Of a stretch of 64,000 bases of DNA, positions 12,101 through 24,100 are shown piece after piece. Position 1 is the stretch's first letter. Each line of letters starts with the position of its first letter. The notes below the pieces were generated by a model. That model worked only from the letters and a program-made list of their open reading frames with translations. It did no database searches and was not told the DNA's origin. A program made the position numbers and the translations under genes. Source of the stretch: Vitellaria paradoxa (lineage: Eukaryota; Streptophyta; Magnoliopsida; Ericales; Sapotaceae); assembly GCA_019916065.1 (NCBI GenBank), contig CM034233.1, positions 38,480,862 to 38,544,861 on the forward strand, written 5' to 3'.

Positions 12101-15100
12101 TTTTTCCCATAAAACTTCCAGCTGTCAGATGAGCTGGCAGAACATCCAAAGGCAACTTCCGCTTCTCCGTTAGTAATGTTCTTTGAATGGGATACAATTC
12201 TAGAGTCAGCAATTAATTGATCCTCATCATAATGATCACTCAGAATTTCAAACCTGTTAACTATTAGCTGGCCCATTAAAGAGTCATTTGGGATTTTATT
12301 CCTTATTAATGAATTGGATTGTTCACCTACTCGAATCCATTGAACCTTCCTAGTAGCCTTTGAGTTTCTCCTAGGTTTCCCAATCCCAAGGTGTAATAAC
12401 TCCTTGCCTTTTCGTTTTCCAAGAGTTGGAACATTCATTGAAACAACATCTTGACCACGCGCCACCATCTACTTTTCCTCCGATGATCGGAAGACTCCAA
12501 CATTCAAAAAGTCATCTGCCCAATCAACCCAAGGCCTACGTTCGACCCAAATAGGACATTCATACGAAACTTGACCCACTAAAATCTTGACTGATGCAGG
12601 AATATTTCTTCCATCTACTCTAATTCTGATTCTAGCCCATCTATAACTATTAGTGTTGCAGGGATCTGTCTCAGCTTCCATGAATCCACCGCAATAGTTA
12701 CCAATGCTTTGAAAAACATTAGCACTCCATAAAAAAACAGGCAGTCCCACCACTTTGACCGAGACAGATTTTTCATTCCAACCTCTTCTAGAACAACTCC
12801 AACTATGCCAAGAATCTAACCAAAGTAGATCCCCATTGATGATAGTATGCTTCTTCTTTATCTTATCAGCTAACTGCTTGGAAGGAAACGTAAACAGAAA
12901 CCTTTTCCATCTAAATCCTTAACTCCTACACCTCCAGGAATTCTCCATTTTCTATTTACCCAAGTTGAAATTCTGGTAGCATCCAGCTTGGCTGCTCCTG
13001 AGCCTCTTAATCTTCCAACTAGACATCTTTTCAGAAGCATACTATTCTCAACAGCATCCTCGTAATTTACAATGACATGCTGGTCATTGTAGGTGCTGCG
13101 GATGTTTGAGAATTGCTATTTTGGGAGAGCAACTGCTTGAATGTACGACTTAGACTCTTCTGGAGCACTGATTGCTTCTTCATGAGAAGAAACATTCTGC
13201 CTTACATGAAAATCATGTTTGTTGAAAAAAGGAACTCTTTCACCAGGCATAAAGACCCTAATGATATCAGTTAAAAAACTCCAACCTGAACCAAACGACA
13301 GTTCTAGAATTCTAACCTGCCTTCTTCCATAAGGTGCAAACAGACACAGTTCTAGTTTTCTGCCAATACCATCTTTGATGATTAAACTAACAAGTGTCCT
13401 GGCTCCTCCTCTAAGACTACCTATTTGTTGATGACCTTTGATGTTCCTATGATGTTTCGTACATATCTGATGCAACCATCTAAGTTCTTCCTCATAGATA
13501 ACTAGAAGTCGAACATAACCTCTTCCACGTTCGATGATTCTGTAGCCCCTTTAATCTTGTAATCTTCTTCAATCTCAATAGTAACATCTTGAACTTGAAA
13601 AGATTTCCTGATTGATCCAACTTGTTTGAATGAATTGTTATTCCGAAAGTTGCTATAACGGTGCATTTTAGCAGAGAGACCCCTTAATATGCATCAAGAG
13701 CATTTCCACCTCTAGAAAGCTAAATATTTCTCTTTCAATTGTTCTGTTCTCTACCTTACATATTATTTCCTGTTACTACAATATCATCCACATACACCAG
13801 CAAAGTAGTTACTCCCCTGAACCTGAGTGCTTAAGAAACAAAGTATGATTACCTGGACTTTGTTTATATTCCATTGTTAGCATAACTTTAGCATATCGCT
13901 CGAATCAAGCTCTAGGGGATTGTTTTAGACCATATAGGGCCTTTTTTAGTCTGCACACTTATCCTTCTAGATTCGAACCAAGCCCAAGAGAAATTTTTAT
14001 ATAGATTTCTTGATCCAAGTCACCGTGTAAGAAAGCATTCTTAACATCAAACTATTGTAGACTCCACCCAAGATTAGCGGCCAAGGATAAGAAGACCCTT
14101 ACAACGTTCATTTTAGCAATAGGAGCAAAGGTTTCTAGAAAGTCAATCCCATAAGTCTGAGCATATCCCTTGGCTACCAATCTAACCTTATATCATTCAA
14201 GAAATCCACCTGTCTTGTATTTTACAAAAAACACTCATTTATACCCTACTGGATTCTTTCCTTCAAGAGATTCCACTAATTCCCAAGTTTTATTTTTCTC
14301 TAGAGCTTCCATTTCAACTCTCATAGCATCTCTCCATTCCTTATGTTCTAAGGCCTCAAGCATGGTTTTAGAATGGTTATGGTATTTAGGTGTGTAAAAA
14401 AGGTTTTGTGACTGTGAAAATTTCTCATAGGACACAAAATGAGACAATGGATATAATGGGAATTGAGTGCATTTTCTTGTGCCTTTTCGAATAGCAATAA
14501 GGAGACTGTCATCATGAGAATCAGAATTGGCATTATAAGAATAATCAGGCAAAGTATTTACCTCATTACCAGGGGTTGATTTAGAATCTTAAACTCACAC
14601 AGGTTCAAAGATGGGTACCTTTTTTTCTTGAATAGACCTACAATGGGTGAGTGGAACCTTGAATTTCATTATCTTTTTCCAAAGGTTGTAATTTAGGAGG
14701 AAGAGAAGGATGATAAGATAAGTCAGATCCAACAATGTCAAGAATTAAAAAGCTTTGAGTGGGAGGAGCAATGTTTAGGGAAAAAGAGAAAGAGTGAGAA
14801 TCAAGTTCCAACGAGAATAAGCCTTCGTCCTTATCTTCCATAAACGATGTCTTCCCTTGAAGATAAGGACTTGTGAAATAGCTTTCCTTTTCAACAAATA
14901 TGAAATCAGCAGATACATAGAATTTTTTTGCTGGAGCATGATAGCATTTGTACCCTTTTTGAGTGGAAGAATAAACCCCAAAAATACATTAAAGTGCCCG
15001 TGGGTCTAACTTTCCCTTGCTATGAGAATGAATGTGGACAAAAGAGACAACCAAATATTTTTGGAACAAGATTATTGGTTGTTTTGAAATTAGGAAAAAT

Positions 15101-18100
15101 ATGCAGATAAGACTTGCGTAGGACTTTTGAAATCAAGTACACGAGAGGGCAATCTGTTTATAAGAGGAGCGGCAGTTAAAACTGCTTCTCCCCAATAATT
15201 TTTAGGAACATGCTTCCGAAATAAGAATGCCCGAGTAGTAGCTAGTAAACGACCATTTTTCCTTTCTACTACCCCATTTTGTTGGGAGGTTTTAACACAA
15301 AATGACTCATGGATTATTTCCTCTTTCAAAAAATATAAAGACAAGGTTTGATTGAAAAAATCCTTAGCATTACCAGACCTGAATCTTTTGATCCCCACCC
15401 AAAATTGATTTTTGATCATATTGTAGAAAGCAGGAAAAATAGAACTTACATCGGATTTATTTTTGAGAAGAAGTATCCATGATATACGAGTACAATCATC
15501 AATGAAAGACATAAACCAACGAGCTCTAAAAACATTAGCAATAGCAAACGACCCTCCAAATATCACTATGAATGAGTAAAAAAGGAATAGATATTCTTTT
15601 ATTACTGATTGGAAAAGAAGCACCTTTGTGTTTTGCAAGTTCACAAACATCACAATGCAAAATGATTCTCATCTATTCCCTTAAATAATAATGGAAACAT
15701 AACTTCAAGAATTCTAAATGAAGGATGTCACGACACACTTGTACACCTAAGGAACTGGACCTACGATGTCGATCTCGGGCGCGATGTTACTGTGAGGAGC
15801 CAGGAGACTTCTCGATTGGGTCTACTAGACTCACCAAAGAAGATCGAGGCTAACAATGGTGATTGGGCTCCAATGTCCAAAGTGCTTCATTAGCATTGTA
15901 CGAAGTGGCGGAGGTGCCTCATCAGCGTTGTAATTGGGGATGGAGCATTCTAGTTGCTTTGGTGACAACTATGGTGGTCACATGGGGCTTTAGTCAGCTA
16001 CATCGGTAACTAAGGGGTAGTCACATGAGTGTTACTCCTGACCAACAAGCACACCAAAGTGATGGGTTGTCTTTCTGAGCTACCCGTGAAGTCTGATTAG
16101 AAGTTTGGGTTCTTGGTTTCTTTGAACAGTGACTGAAGGGTTTCCAGATTTTGGGTTTAACTTATTCACGGACTTGGACTCCGATACGAAGTTGATGTGA
16201 AACAAGAAGAAGAAATAGTCAAAGGGGGGAAAAAAGAAAAAAGAAAGAAGAAGAAGAAATTACCTTAGAAGAAGAAATTCAGAGAGAGAAGAAAGCAACA
16301 TCTAATAGCATATTCATTATCAATATCATCAATTCAAGCATACTGACTCAAATAACAAGGAAGCCTTATGTAGGCCAATACAAAGATAGACAAAAGGTCA
16401 CCTAGGACAAGCCGACAAAAATGAATCCCTAGAATAACTACAATTCAACCTAAATCAAAGCAAAGCATAAATAAAAACAAGTCTCAATACAAAATAAAGC
16501 CAAATATATCTTATGTCTCATCATGCACATTCGTTGATATCAAGATTGAGAATTGAATTCATTTAGACATCTATCAGGTTCTTGTTGACTACAAGAAATC
16601 TCAAATTTCTTCCCAAAAAATTAAAAAACCAATGGATGTTACCTCGTGAGAAACAAATGAAGAACAATGGGTTAAAACTCCTATGCAGCAGATATTAAAT
16701 AACTTCATCAAGTCTTCCTATCAGTTAAACTCTGTGTTGTCTAATTGATCTAGTATAATATATGCATATAACTTTTTAAAATTATTTATAGCCACTATTC
16801 GCTAAGTAAGATCACCTCACAACTTAGTAGAAATATAATTAACCAATAATTATACAAGCACAAGAAAAGCGTGCAACTTTTTACTTCTCTCTGTAATATA
16901 TCGTACAAAACTCTTATTCTTGGCCAGAACTCATTTCACTAGTTGTACATGCTTATGTTTGTGTAAAATTTTGATTTGTGCTCACCAACAATTCCTAATG
17001 GCTGGCAGATGTTAGGCTTAGAGCTAAATCCACTGTCTTGGAGAACACTGGCAAAGCATTTTGCAATCAGATATGGATGCGTGGATGCTAAACCTACATC
17101 CCTGAATTAGGCATAATTGGAACAAGAGGTAATTTTGGAGATTGGTGTAACCTGAAATTTAACGATAAAAACACCAATCTAATTCCCGGTAGCCAAATTA
17201 CACGTTTTTATGTCCAATGCCAAGATAAGATTCAAGACGATCAATATGGTTCCATGACAATCATCACCATTTGACTTGGAGCAAATTAGGGAGACATTAA
17301 CCTTTTCCGGAATGTGCAACTAGTAATTGCTGTACCTAAAGGCACAAAAATATAATTTGGCGTGCAAATAGCTCAAATTTAAATTTATAAAGCAAACCAA
17401 CATGAAAAATTTTTTAAATAAACTGTAAAAATAAAAATTACTCATTAAAAAATATTAAGGTATCCATACGGTGTTTAATAAAGGTATAAAATTTCATTAC
17501 GTATTACAAATATTATCACATTTTTAAAAATATTAATTTAAAAATTTTTATATAAGAAGTATTCAAAAAATATGAAAAGAGAGAGAGCGTATTTTCATAT
17601 GAAATGACTAAAAAGACAACCATAATGGAGAGAAAAAGAAAAATAATTCTAACCATTGAGCAAATTTAACGGTTGAAAATATCCCAAGTTCAAAATTTTG
17701 AACTTCCTTATTATACAAATGATACAAACAGTATAAAAATGTATGTGTTTAAAATTTAAGTTTTAAGCACATCAAAATTAAAATTTTAATCTAAATGCTT
17801 ACTTTTAGTAAATTTTTTAAGAAAATTAAAGTTTAAATATCATCTTTTTATTATAAAAAATTTAGTTGACTTCGGGTGACTTCGGGTGCATTTGGCACTC
17901 TAAAATTCTCTGAAAATTTCCGAATCTTTAAAAATTATTCACTTTTTATCTAACTATACAATTATAAACTCACAACTTTTATCAAATTATCTCACTTTTT
18001 ATCACTCCAAACGCTCTCTTTGTCTAATAAATATCCATACATTGTTTAATAAAAGTGTAAAATTTTATTATTGACCAAAGTAGAGAGAGAGAGAGAGAGA

Positions 18101-21100
18101 GAGATAATTCTGGCTATTAAGTAAATCCAACGGTTGAAAATATCCCAAATTCAAAATTTTGGACTCCCTTATTATATAAATGATACAAAGTGTAAAAATG
18201 TAAATATTTAAAATTTTAATTTTAATAAATTTTAAGCACATTAAAATTAAAATTTTAATTTAAATGTTTTGTTTTTAATAAATTTTTTAAGAAAAATTAA
18301 AGTTTAAATATCATTTAATTTAAAATAAGAAAATTTAGTTGACTTTGTCTAATAAATATCTATACATTGTTTAATAAATGTGTAAAATTTTATTATTTAT
18401 TACAAATATTATTAAGCCGACCAACTCCGCCTATGTTTTTTTTCATAGCCGGTCGCAAGCCCGGATAAAGAAAGAGGGTTGTGTTAGGTAGTCGACAGTC
18501 AGCGTAAAACTTTGTCGAATTTTTATTATGGATTTTCTGACACCTAATGAGATTTCGTGAGGGCGTTCCCTACTTAGCGACGCGCTGTATGGTCCGGTAC
18601 AGTGTTAAATAAGCAAGGACCGCTGCATCAGCGCCCGGGTGCAGTGTTAAATAGGGAAGGGTCCTCACACTTTCCTGGACGAGTGGGGGGGCAAGGAAGC
18701 TAGTCCAAAATAGAAAGCTGAGATTAGGTACTTGGAATATTGGGAGCTTAACTAGGAAACTTATGGAAGTGGTGGATACAATGGAAATGAGAATAATCGC
18801 AATTGCTTACTTGCAAGAGACGAAGTGAGTGGGACAAAAAGTTAAAAAGATTGAGAGGACTGAGTATAAGTTATGGTATACGGGACTTAATAGATCGAGA
18901 AATGGGGTCGGCATAATAGTAAGCAAGGACCTAAAAGAAGATATAGTTAATGTAAAACGCTGTGGAGATATGATTATTGCAATTAAGTTAGTATTAGGAG
19001 AAGAGATAGTAAACGTAATTAGTACTTATACCCCCCAAGTGGGCTTAGGAGATGTACATACGGAGACGTTTTGGGAAGATTTGGAAGGAATGCAATTTGA
19101 GATATCTCAAGGAGAAATGATCTTCATAGGAGGAGATTTGAACGGTCATATAGGACACGACGTAGATGGATACATAGGTGTACATGGGGGATATGGTTAC
19201 GATAATAGAAATGAAGAAGGGAAGGATATTTTGGAGTTTATAGTAGCTTATGATCTCATGATGACGAACACCTTTTTTAAGAAGAGGGAGGAACATTTGG
19301 TGACTTATAAGAATGGCTCCTCAAGGACACAGATTGACTTCTTCTTAATTAGGAAAAAAAATCGCGTAGCTTGTAAAAATTGTAAAGTTATATCGGGGGA
19401 GAGCTTGACTGCCCAACATAGGTTGTTGGTCATAGATGTGTAGCTTCAAAGGTGAACTAGAAAAAAGAAGTCGTATAGATGCTCAAAGACTAAATGGTGG
19501 AACTTGAAAGGTGATAAGCAAACAGCATTCAGGGAAAGAGTACTAGAGGAAGACGTTTGGACAGTAAATGAGAGTGCAAATATTATGTAGGATAAGGTAG
19601 CAAAGTGTATTAGGAGGGTAGGGAAAGAAGTCTTATGAGAATCCAAATGGAGTGCTCCGGCACAGAAAGAGGCATGGTGGTGAAACGAGGCTATCCAAGA
19701 TAAGATAAGAGTTAAAAAAGAGTGTTTTAAATCTTGGCAAAACGACCGAAATGAAGCAAACTTGGAGAGGTATAGAAAAGCTAGAAGAGAAACCAAAAAA
19801 GCAGTTAGTAAGGCTAAGGCAAAGACATTTGAGGGTTTATATGGGCGACTTGACACTAAGGAGGGCGAAAGAGAGATATTCAAGCTTGCTAAATCCAGAG
19901 ATAGACGGACGAACCAAGGATTTAAACCAAGTTAAATGCATTAAGGATGAGGATGAAAAGGTATTAGTAAAGGAAGAGGAGATAAAGGAGCGTTAGAAAA
20001 GCTACTTCTACAAGTTATTTAACGAAAGCAGTAGAAGTGACATACAATTGGGGCAGTTTACCACTTTTAAGGAAGAATTAAATCTTATATTCTATAGGAG
20101 AATCAGTAGGGAAGAAGTAAAAGAAGTATTAAAAAGGATGAAAAATGGAAAAGCGGTCAAGCTAAATGGTATCTCTATTGGGGTTTGGAGGTGCTTAGGA
20201 GAGGATGGCATAAATTAGTTGACAAAACTTTTTAATGTAGTGCTAAAGAGCAAGAAGATGCCTAATGCATGGAGGAAAAGTATCCTTATACCCATATACA
20301 AGAACAAAGGAGATATTCAGAACTGTGCGAACTACCGCGGGATTAAATTGATGAGCCATACGATGAAATTATGGGAGAAAGTTATTGAGAGAAGACTAAG
20401 AAGGACAACAAACGTTTCAAAGAATCAATTTAGTTTCATGCCTGGAAGATCAACCACGGAGGCTATCTTTCTCTTGAGGAGGTTAATGGAACAGTGTAGA
20501 GAAGGTCAAAAAGATTTACATATGGTGTTCATCAATTTAGAGAAAGCATATGACCGGGTTCCTAGTGAGATTTTATGGAGAGTATTGAAAAAGAAAAGAG
20601 CGTGTGTCGCATATATTGAGGCGATAAAGGACATCTATGATAGAGCCATAACATCTATACGGACGACTGGTGGAGAGACTAACGAGTTCCCTATCATGAT
20701 TGGTTTACACCAAGGCTCAGCGTTAAGCCCGTACTTGTTTGCTTTAGTTATGGATGAGATAACAAGACATTTAGGATGAGGTGCCGTAGTATATGCTATT
20801 TGTAGATGATATTGTTTTAGTAGATGAGACGAGAGGAGGAGTGAACGCTAAGTTAGAATTGTGGTGGGAAACATTAGAGACAAAAGGATTTAGGCTAAGC
20901 CGATGTAAGACGGAATATATGGAATGTAAGTTCAGTCAAAGTAGGATAATGGGTAGTATAGAAGTAAGTTTAGGCACACAAAAGATTGTAGAGAAAGACA
21001 AATTTAGGTACATTGGATCTATGGTGCAACAAGATAGAGGGATTGATACTGATATAAGTCACAGGATTCAAGCCGAGTGGACCAAATGGAGAAGTGCTTC

Positions 21101-24100
21101 GAGGGTTTTGTGCGACTGAAAAGTCCCCCTCAAGGTGAAAGGAAAGTATTATAAGGTGGCGGTTAGACCAACGTTGTTATATGGATCAGAGTGTTGGGCA
21201 GTAAAGCATAATCATGGTCAGAAGATGGCAGTTGCAGAAATGAGGATGCTAAGATGGATGTGCGGAATTACAAGGAAAGATAGAATTAGGAACAAGGAGA
21301 TTAGAGGCAAAGTAGGAATAGCACCGATTGAAGATAAAATGAGAGAAAATCGATTAAGATGGTTTGGCCATGTTATAAGGCGTGCAGCGGAGGCACCTGT
21401 TAGAAGGTGTGAAAGTATGGAGATTGCTCGGAGTAGGAGAGCTAGAGGAAGACCCAAGAGAAGTTGGAAAGAAACTATTAAACATGACCTGACCTACTTA
21501 GATCTATCGGAGGACATGGCCCTAAACAGATCTAATTGGCATCAACAAATCCATATAGCCGACCCCACCTAGTGGGAAAAGGCTTGGTTTGGTTTGGTTT
21601 GGTTTAGTTATTATCAAGCCGACCCCACCTAGTGGAAAAAGGCTTGATTTGGTTTGGTTTGATTTGGTTTATTACAAATATTATGAGGATACTAAGATGG
21701 ATGTGCGGGATTACAAGGAAAGATAAAATTAGGAACGATGAGATTAGGGGCAAAGTAGGAATAGCACCGATTGAAGATAAAATGAGAGAAAACCGATTAA
21801 GATGGTTTGGCCATATTATAAGGCGTCCAGCGGAGGCACTTGTTAGAAAGTGTGAAAGTATGGAGATTGCTAGGAGTAGGAGAGGTAGAGGAAGACCCAA
21901 GAGAAGTTGAAAAGAAACTATTAAACATGAACTGACCTACTTAGATCTATCAGAGGACATGACTCTAAACAGATCTAATTGGCGTCGACAAATCCATATA
22001 GCCGACCTCACCTAGTGGGAAAAGGCTTGTTTTGGTTTGGTTATTATCAAGCCGACCCCACCTAGTGGAAAAAGGCTTGATTTGATTTGGTTTGGTTTGG
22101 TTTGGTTTGGTTTATTACAAATATTATGAGGATGCTAAGATGGATGTGCGGGATTACAAGAAAAGATAGGGTTAGGAATGAGGAGAGTAGGGGTAAAGTA
22201 GGAATAGCACCGATTGAAGATAAAATGAGAGAAAACCAATTAAGATAGTTTGGCTATGTTATAAGGCGTCCAGCGGAGGCACCTGTTAGAAAGTATGTAA
22301 GTATGGAGATTGCTAGGAGTAGGAGAGGTAGAGGAAGACCCAAGAGAAGTTGAAAAGAAACTATTAAACATGACCTGACCTACTTAGATCTATCGGAGGC
22401 TATGACCTTAAACAGATCTAATTGACGTCGACAAATCCATATAGCCGACCCCACCTAGTGGGAAAAGGCTTGATTTGGTTTATTTGGTTTGGTTATTATC
22501 AAGCCGACCCCACCTAGTGGAAAAAGGCTTGATTTGGTTTGGTTTGGTTTGGTTTGGTTTGGTTTATTACAAATATTATCACATTTTTCAAAATATTAAA
22601 TTAAAAAAGTTTTATATATTAAAAGTACTCAAAAAAAATATAAGAGTGAGAGATTATGTTTTTATATAAAATGATTGAAAAGACAAACAAAGTTAAGAGA
22701 GAGAGAAGTAATCATGACCATTGAATAAATCCAATAGTTGAAAATATACAAAAGTCAAATCATGAGCTCCCTTATTATATAGATGACACAAAGTATAAAA
22801 ATGTATGTATTTAAAATATAAGTTTTAATCACATTAAAATTAAAATTTTAATTCAAATGTTGATTTTTTAATAAATTTTTGAAGAAAATTAAAGTTTAAA
22901 CATCATCTTTTTAAAATACAAAATTTAGCTGACTTTGTCTTGTTAATATCCATACATTGATGCGTAAAATTTTATTATTGTCCAAAGTGGAGAGAAAAGA
23001 GAAAATAATCCTAACCATTGAACAAATCTTATAGTTAAAAATATCCCAAATTCAAAATTTTAAACTTCCTTATTATATAAATGACAAAGAGTGTAAAAAG
23101 TATATATATTTAAAATTTAAGTTTTAAGCACATTAAAATTAAAATTTTAATTTAAATGTTTATTCTTTAACAAATTTTTAAAGAAAATTTAGTTGACTTT
23201 GTCTAATAAGTATCCATACATTATTTAGTAAATGTGTAAAATTTTATTATTTATTACAAATATTATCACATTTTTAAAAATATCAATTTAAAAAACTTCT
23301 ACATACAAAAAGATATTCAAAAAATATGGGAAAAATAAGAGATTATGTTTTCGTAAGAAGTGATCAAAAAAACAACCAAAATAGAGGGAGAAAGAAGTAA
23401 CATTGACCAATGAATAAATCCAACAGTTTAAAATATGCAAAAGTTAAATCATGAGCTCCCTCATTATATAGATTTCATAAAACCAATAGTAACTTTTTGG
23501 CAATGTTCAATTAATGAAATTCTTGTGCCTAGGACAAAACTCACAAGGAGTATTGATGGGCATGGTTAGCTTAAAGGATTAATGGGCCCTTTTTCACTTC
23601 ATGGAGGGGGGTTGGCGTTTGAATTTTGTAAGTTGGAAGCACCTGAAGACAATCAAACCAAACGTCAACACTTCCTCCCTTGAACATTTAATTTTCATTA
23701 ATTAATAAGCTCTACAACATGCTCCGAAATACTTTTATCATATATTTATTGTATGTAGAATAGGTTATACAATTTGTAGGCCCAAAAATCCTTTTTGAAC
23801 TTTTATTTTTAGTAATTAGTTTGGGAAACAACCTAAGAAAGTTAGCTTTTTTGCATTTTTCTTATTTAGCAAATGAAATAGTAAATAATTAATTTAATTA
23901 TATTAGCTACTATTTTAAAATAAATAAATAACCATAAACCAAAAACGAAGACAAAATTGTCATTTGTGCCCAAAAAAACCCAAAACAAAATAAAAAATAA
24001 AAATGGTTAGGCTTCCCAAACACACCTAGCTAACTCTTTTAAGCTAGCTTTTTTTCTTTTTTAATTATTGTAAGTGTCCAACCACCCTTCACTTGGTAAG

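Larger units (their letters stand above)
7825..13745 (-). mobile_element. Near full-length L1-type plant LINE with 17-bp target duplication
   Basis: The element is bounded by identical copies of GTTCTCTACCTTACATA at 7808-7824 and 13746-13762. A poly(A) tail, seen as T on the plus strand, lies next to 7825. Without the insert and one duplication, the flanking Copia RT region becomes contiguous, which confirms the borders. The order on the minus strand is ORF1 (about 13600-11671), endonuclease, reverse transcriptase and a C-terminal zinc-binding region near 8174-7908. The length of 5.9 kb suits a complete plant L1. Many stops and frameshifts make it inactive now. It belongs to the same family as the truncated copy at 27724-28357. 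Confidence 0.92.
6700..15727 (-). mobile_element. Copia retrotransposon relic (minus strand) split by a LINE
   Basis: The 3' LTR is 6700-6891 (192 bp, TG..CA). It is bordered at 6892 by CTCCCCCTCAAG, the complement of the polypurine tract. Reading upward, the RNase H domain lies at 6955-7290, the end of the RT domain at about 7459-7807, then the LINE 7825-13745. RT continues with the Y-V-D-D site near 13786-13797, the RT start at 14235-14552 ([11 protein letters not shown]), and integrase at about 15090-15653 ([10 protein letters not shown]) with its zinc-binding start near 15650-15727. This order is Copia-type. Stops and frameshifts are frequent, gag and protease are not seen, and no matching 5' LTR was found. 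Confidence 0.85.
17455..23470. repeat. AT-rich tandem repeat array, about five units, split by a LINE and a MITE
   Basis: Units share ATATCCATACATTG, GTGTAAAATTTTATTATT, GGTTGAAAATATCC, CTTATTATATARATGA, AATTAAAATTTTAATTYAAATG and TTTAGTTGACTTTGTCT. Approximate units are 17455-17872, 18019-18347, 18348-18412 continued at 22580-22938, 22939-23203, and 23204-23470. Long units contain an extra block (TTACAAATATTATCACATTT plus about 100 bp); short units lack it. Unit 3 is interrupted by the RTE LINE cluster and unit 1 is followed by a small insertion. The array is probably an expanded intronic minisatellite or part of a large AT-rich element. Confidence 0.75.

Noticed and set aside
21632..21910. 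92-codon frame starting in the TTTGG tail
   Set aside because: Created by the tandem duplication junction of the RTE LINE; it is a piece of the LINE C-terminus, not a gene.
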